From the NCBI GenBank assembly GCA_024695315.1, contig JAILIJ010000039.1:1-6297 (forward strand): a DNA stretch of 6,297 bases, in the 5' to 3' direction. Positions 6,066 through 6,297 of the stretch are shown one piece after another. This DNA is from Bacteroidaceae bacterium (GTDB lineage: Bacteria > Bacteroidota > Bacteroidia > Bacteroidales > Bacteroidaceae). Both the position numbers and the translations under genes were made by a program. The first letter of the stretch is position 1. Every line of letters starts with the position of its first letter. The notes under the pieces are model-generated. The model was not told the DNA's origin. It made no database searches and saw only the letters and a program-made list of their open reading frames with translations.

Positions 6066-6138
6066 AGCGGAAAACGAGACTCGAACTCGCGACCCCAACC
6101 TTGGCAAGGTTGTGCTCTACCAACTGAGCTATTTCCGC
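6066..6138 (-). tRNA. tRNA-Gly (anticodon GCC), promoter-distal copy
   Basis: A complete 73-nt cloverleaf can be drawn on the minus strand: acceptor GCGGAAA/TTTCCGC, D-arm GCTC-AGTTGGTA-GAGC, anticodon stem CAACC/GGTTG with loop TTGCCAA, variable GGGTC, T-arm GCGAG-TTCGAGT-CTCGT. The anticodon GCC (complement at 6103-6105) reads GGC and GGU glycine codons. The discriminator is U, as usual for bacterial tRNA-Gly. CCA is not encoded (the next bases are CAAAAAA), so it must be added after transcription. Confidence 0.98.
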
Positions 6139-6156
6139 AAATATCTTTGCTTTTTG

Positions 6157-6229
6157 AGCGGAAAACGAGACTCGAACTCGCGACCCCAACCTTGGCAAGG
6201 TTGTGCTCTACCAACTGAGCTATTTCCGC
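6157..6229 (-). tRNA. tRNA-Gly (anticodon GCC), second copy
   Basis: Identical in all 73 nt to the copy at 6066-6138, including the GCC anticodon and unencoded CCA. It lies 18 nt upstream of that copy in the direction of transcription, with no promoter or terminator between them, so the two are processed from one precursor. Confidence 0.98.
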
Positions 6230-6246
6230 AAATATCTTTGCTTTTG

Positions 6247-6297
6247 AGCGGAAAACGAGACTCGAACTCGCGACCCCAACCTTGGCAAGGTTGTGCT
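6247..6297 (-). tRNA. tRNA-Gly (anticodon GCC), third copy, 5' part cut by window end
   Basis: The 51 nt visible cover the 3' acceptor strand, T-arm, variable region, complete anticodon arm and the start of the D-arm. All are identical to the two copies to its left. The missing 5' third lies beyond the window. The array promoter is also outside. Confidence 0.95.

Larger units (their letters stand above)
6066..6297. repeat. Tandem repeat of about 91 bp carrying the tRNA-Gly genes
   Basis: The three tRNA copies sit in a direct tandem repeat with starts 91 and then 90 nt apart. The spacers are 18 and 17 nt and share the core AAATATCTTTGC followed by a T run. The only difference is the length of that T run: 6, 5 and 4 bases next to copies one, two and three. 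Near-identity of the spacers as well as the genes points to recent duplication or ongoing homogenisation. The array may continue past the window. Confidence 0.93.

Noticed and set aside
6142..6149. TATCTTTG on the plus strand in the tRNA spacer, resembling a -7 promoter box
   Set aside because: No TTTG at the right distance upstream, and it would transcribe antisense to the tRNA genes; it recurs only because the spacer is repeated.

Overview
The window looks like chromosomal housekeeping DNA from a member of the Bacteroidetes, most likely Bacteroidales and Prevotella-like. The reasons are: two intergenic regions carry the phylum's TAnnTTTG promoter element; no gene start has a clear Shine-Dalgarno sequence; the DUF4831 family protein is typical of the phylum; L27 lacks the N-terminal extension seen in Firmicutes; and the tRNA genes do not encode CCA. 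The genus is an inference from sequence style, not from a search.

Layout, left to right. (1) 1-452, plus strand: the 3' end of rplU (L21) and complete rpmA (L27), closed by a terminator whose stem-loop is a perfect 30-nt palindrome. (2) 533-3186, minus strand: a two-gene operon, nnr (bifunctional NAD(P)H-hydrate epimerase/dehydratase) followed 8 nt later by a secreted DUF4831 protein, with its own terminator at 533-571 facing the rpmA terminator. (3) 3187-3365: a divergent intergenic region with a near-consensus promoter for nnr that would give an almost leaderless mRNA. On the other strand are two tandem -7-like boxes for hpt and an inverted repeat at the expected hpt transcript start. (4) 3366-5823, plus strand: hpt (hypoxanthine/guanine salvage), adk (AMP to ADP) and obgE (ribosome-assembly GTPase), closed by a terminator at 5847-5879. 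A 25-bp imperfect hairpin plus T-tract lies between adk and obgE and runs right up to the obgE start codon. (5) 5994-6297, minus strand: a tandem array of identical tRNA-Gly(GCC) genes, two complete and one cut by the window end, followed by a strong intrinsic terminator. Between the obgE terminator and the tRNA terminator (5880-5993) I see only AT-rich spacer.

Functionally, the plus-strand genes serve translation (L21, L27, Obg) and purine nucleotide supply (Hpt, Adk). Hpt and Obg belong to families known to bind (p)ppGpp. The minus-strand nnr repairs hydrated NAD(P)H; why it is paired with a periplasmic DUF4831 protein is unknown. I found no mobile element, CRISPR, defence module or clearly new system. 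The points most worth a second look are the adk-obgE hairpin, the nnr/hpt divergent control region and the nnr-DUF4831 pairing.
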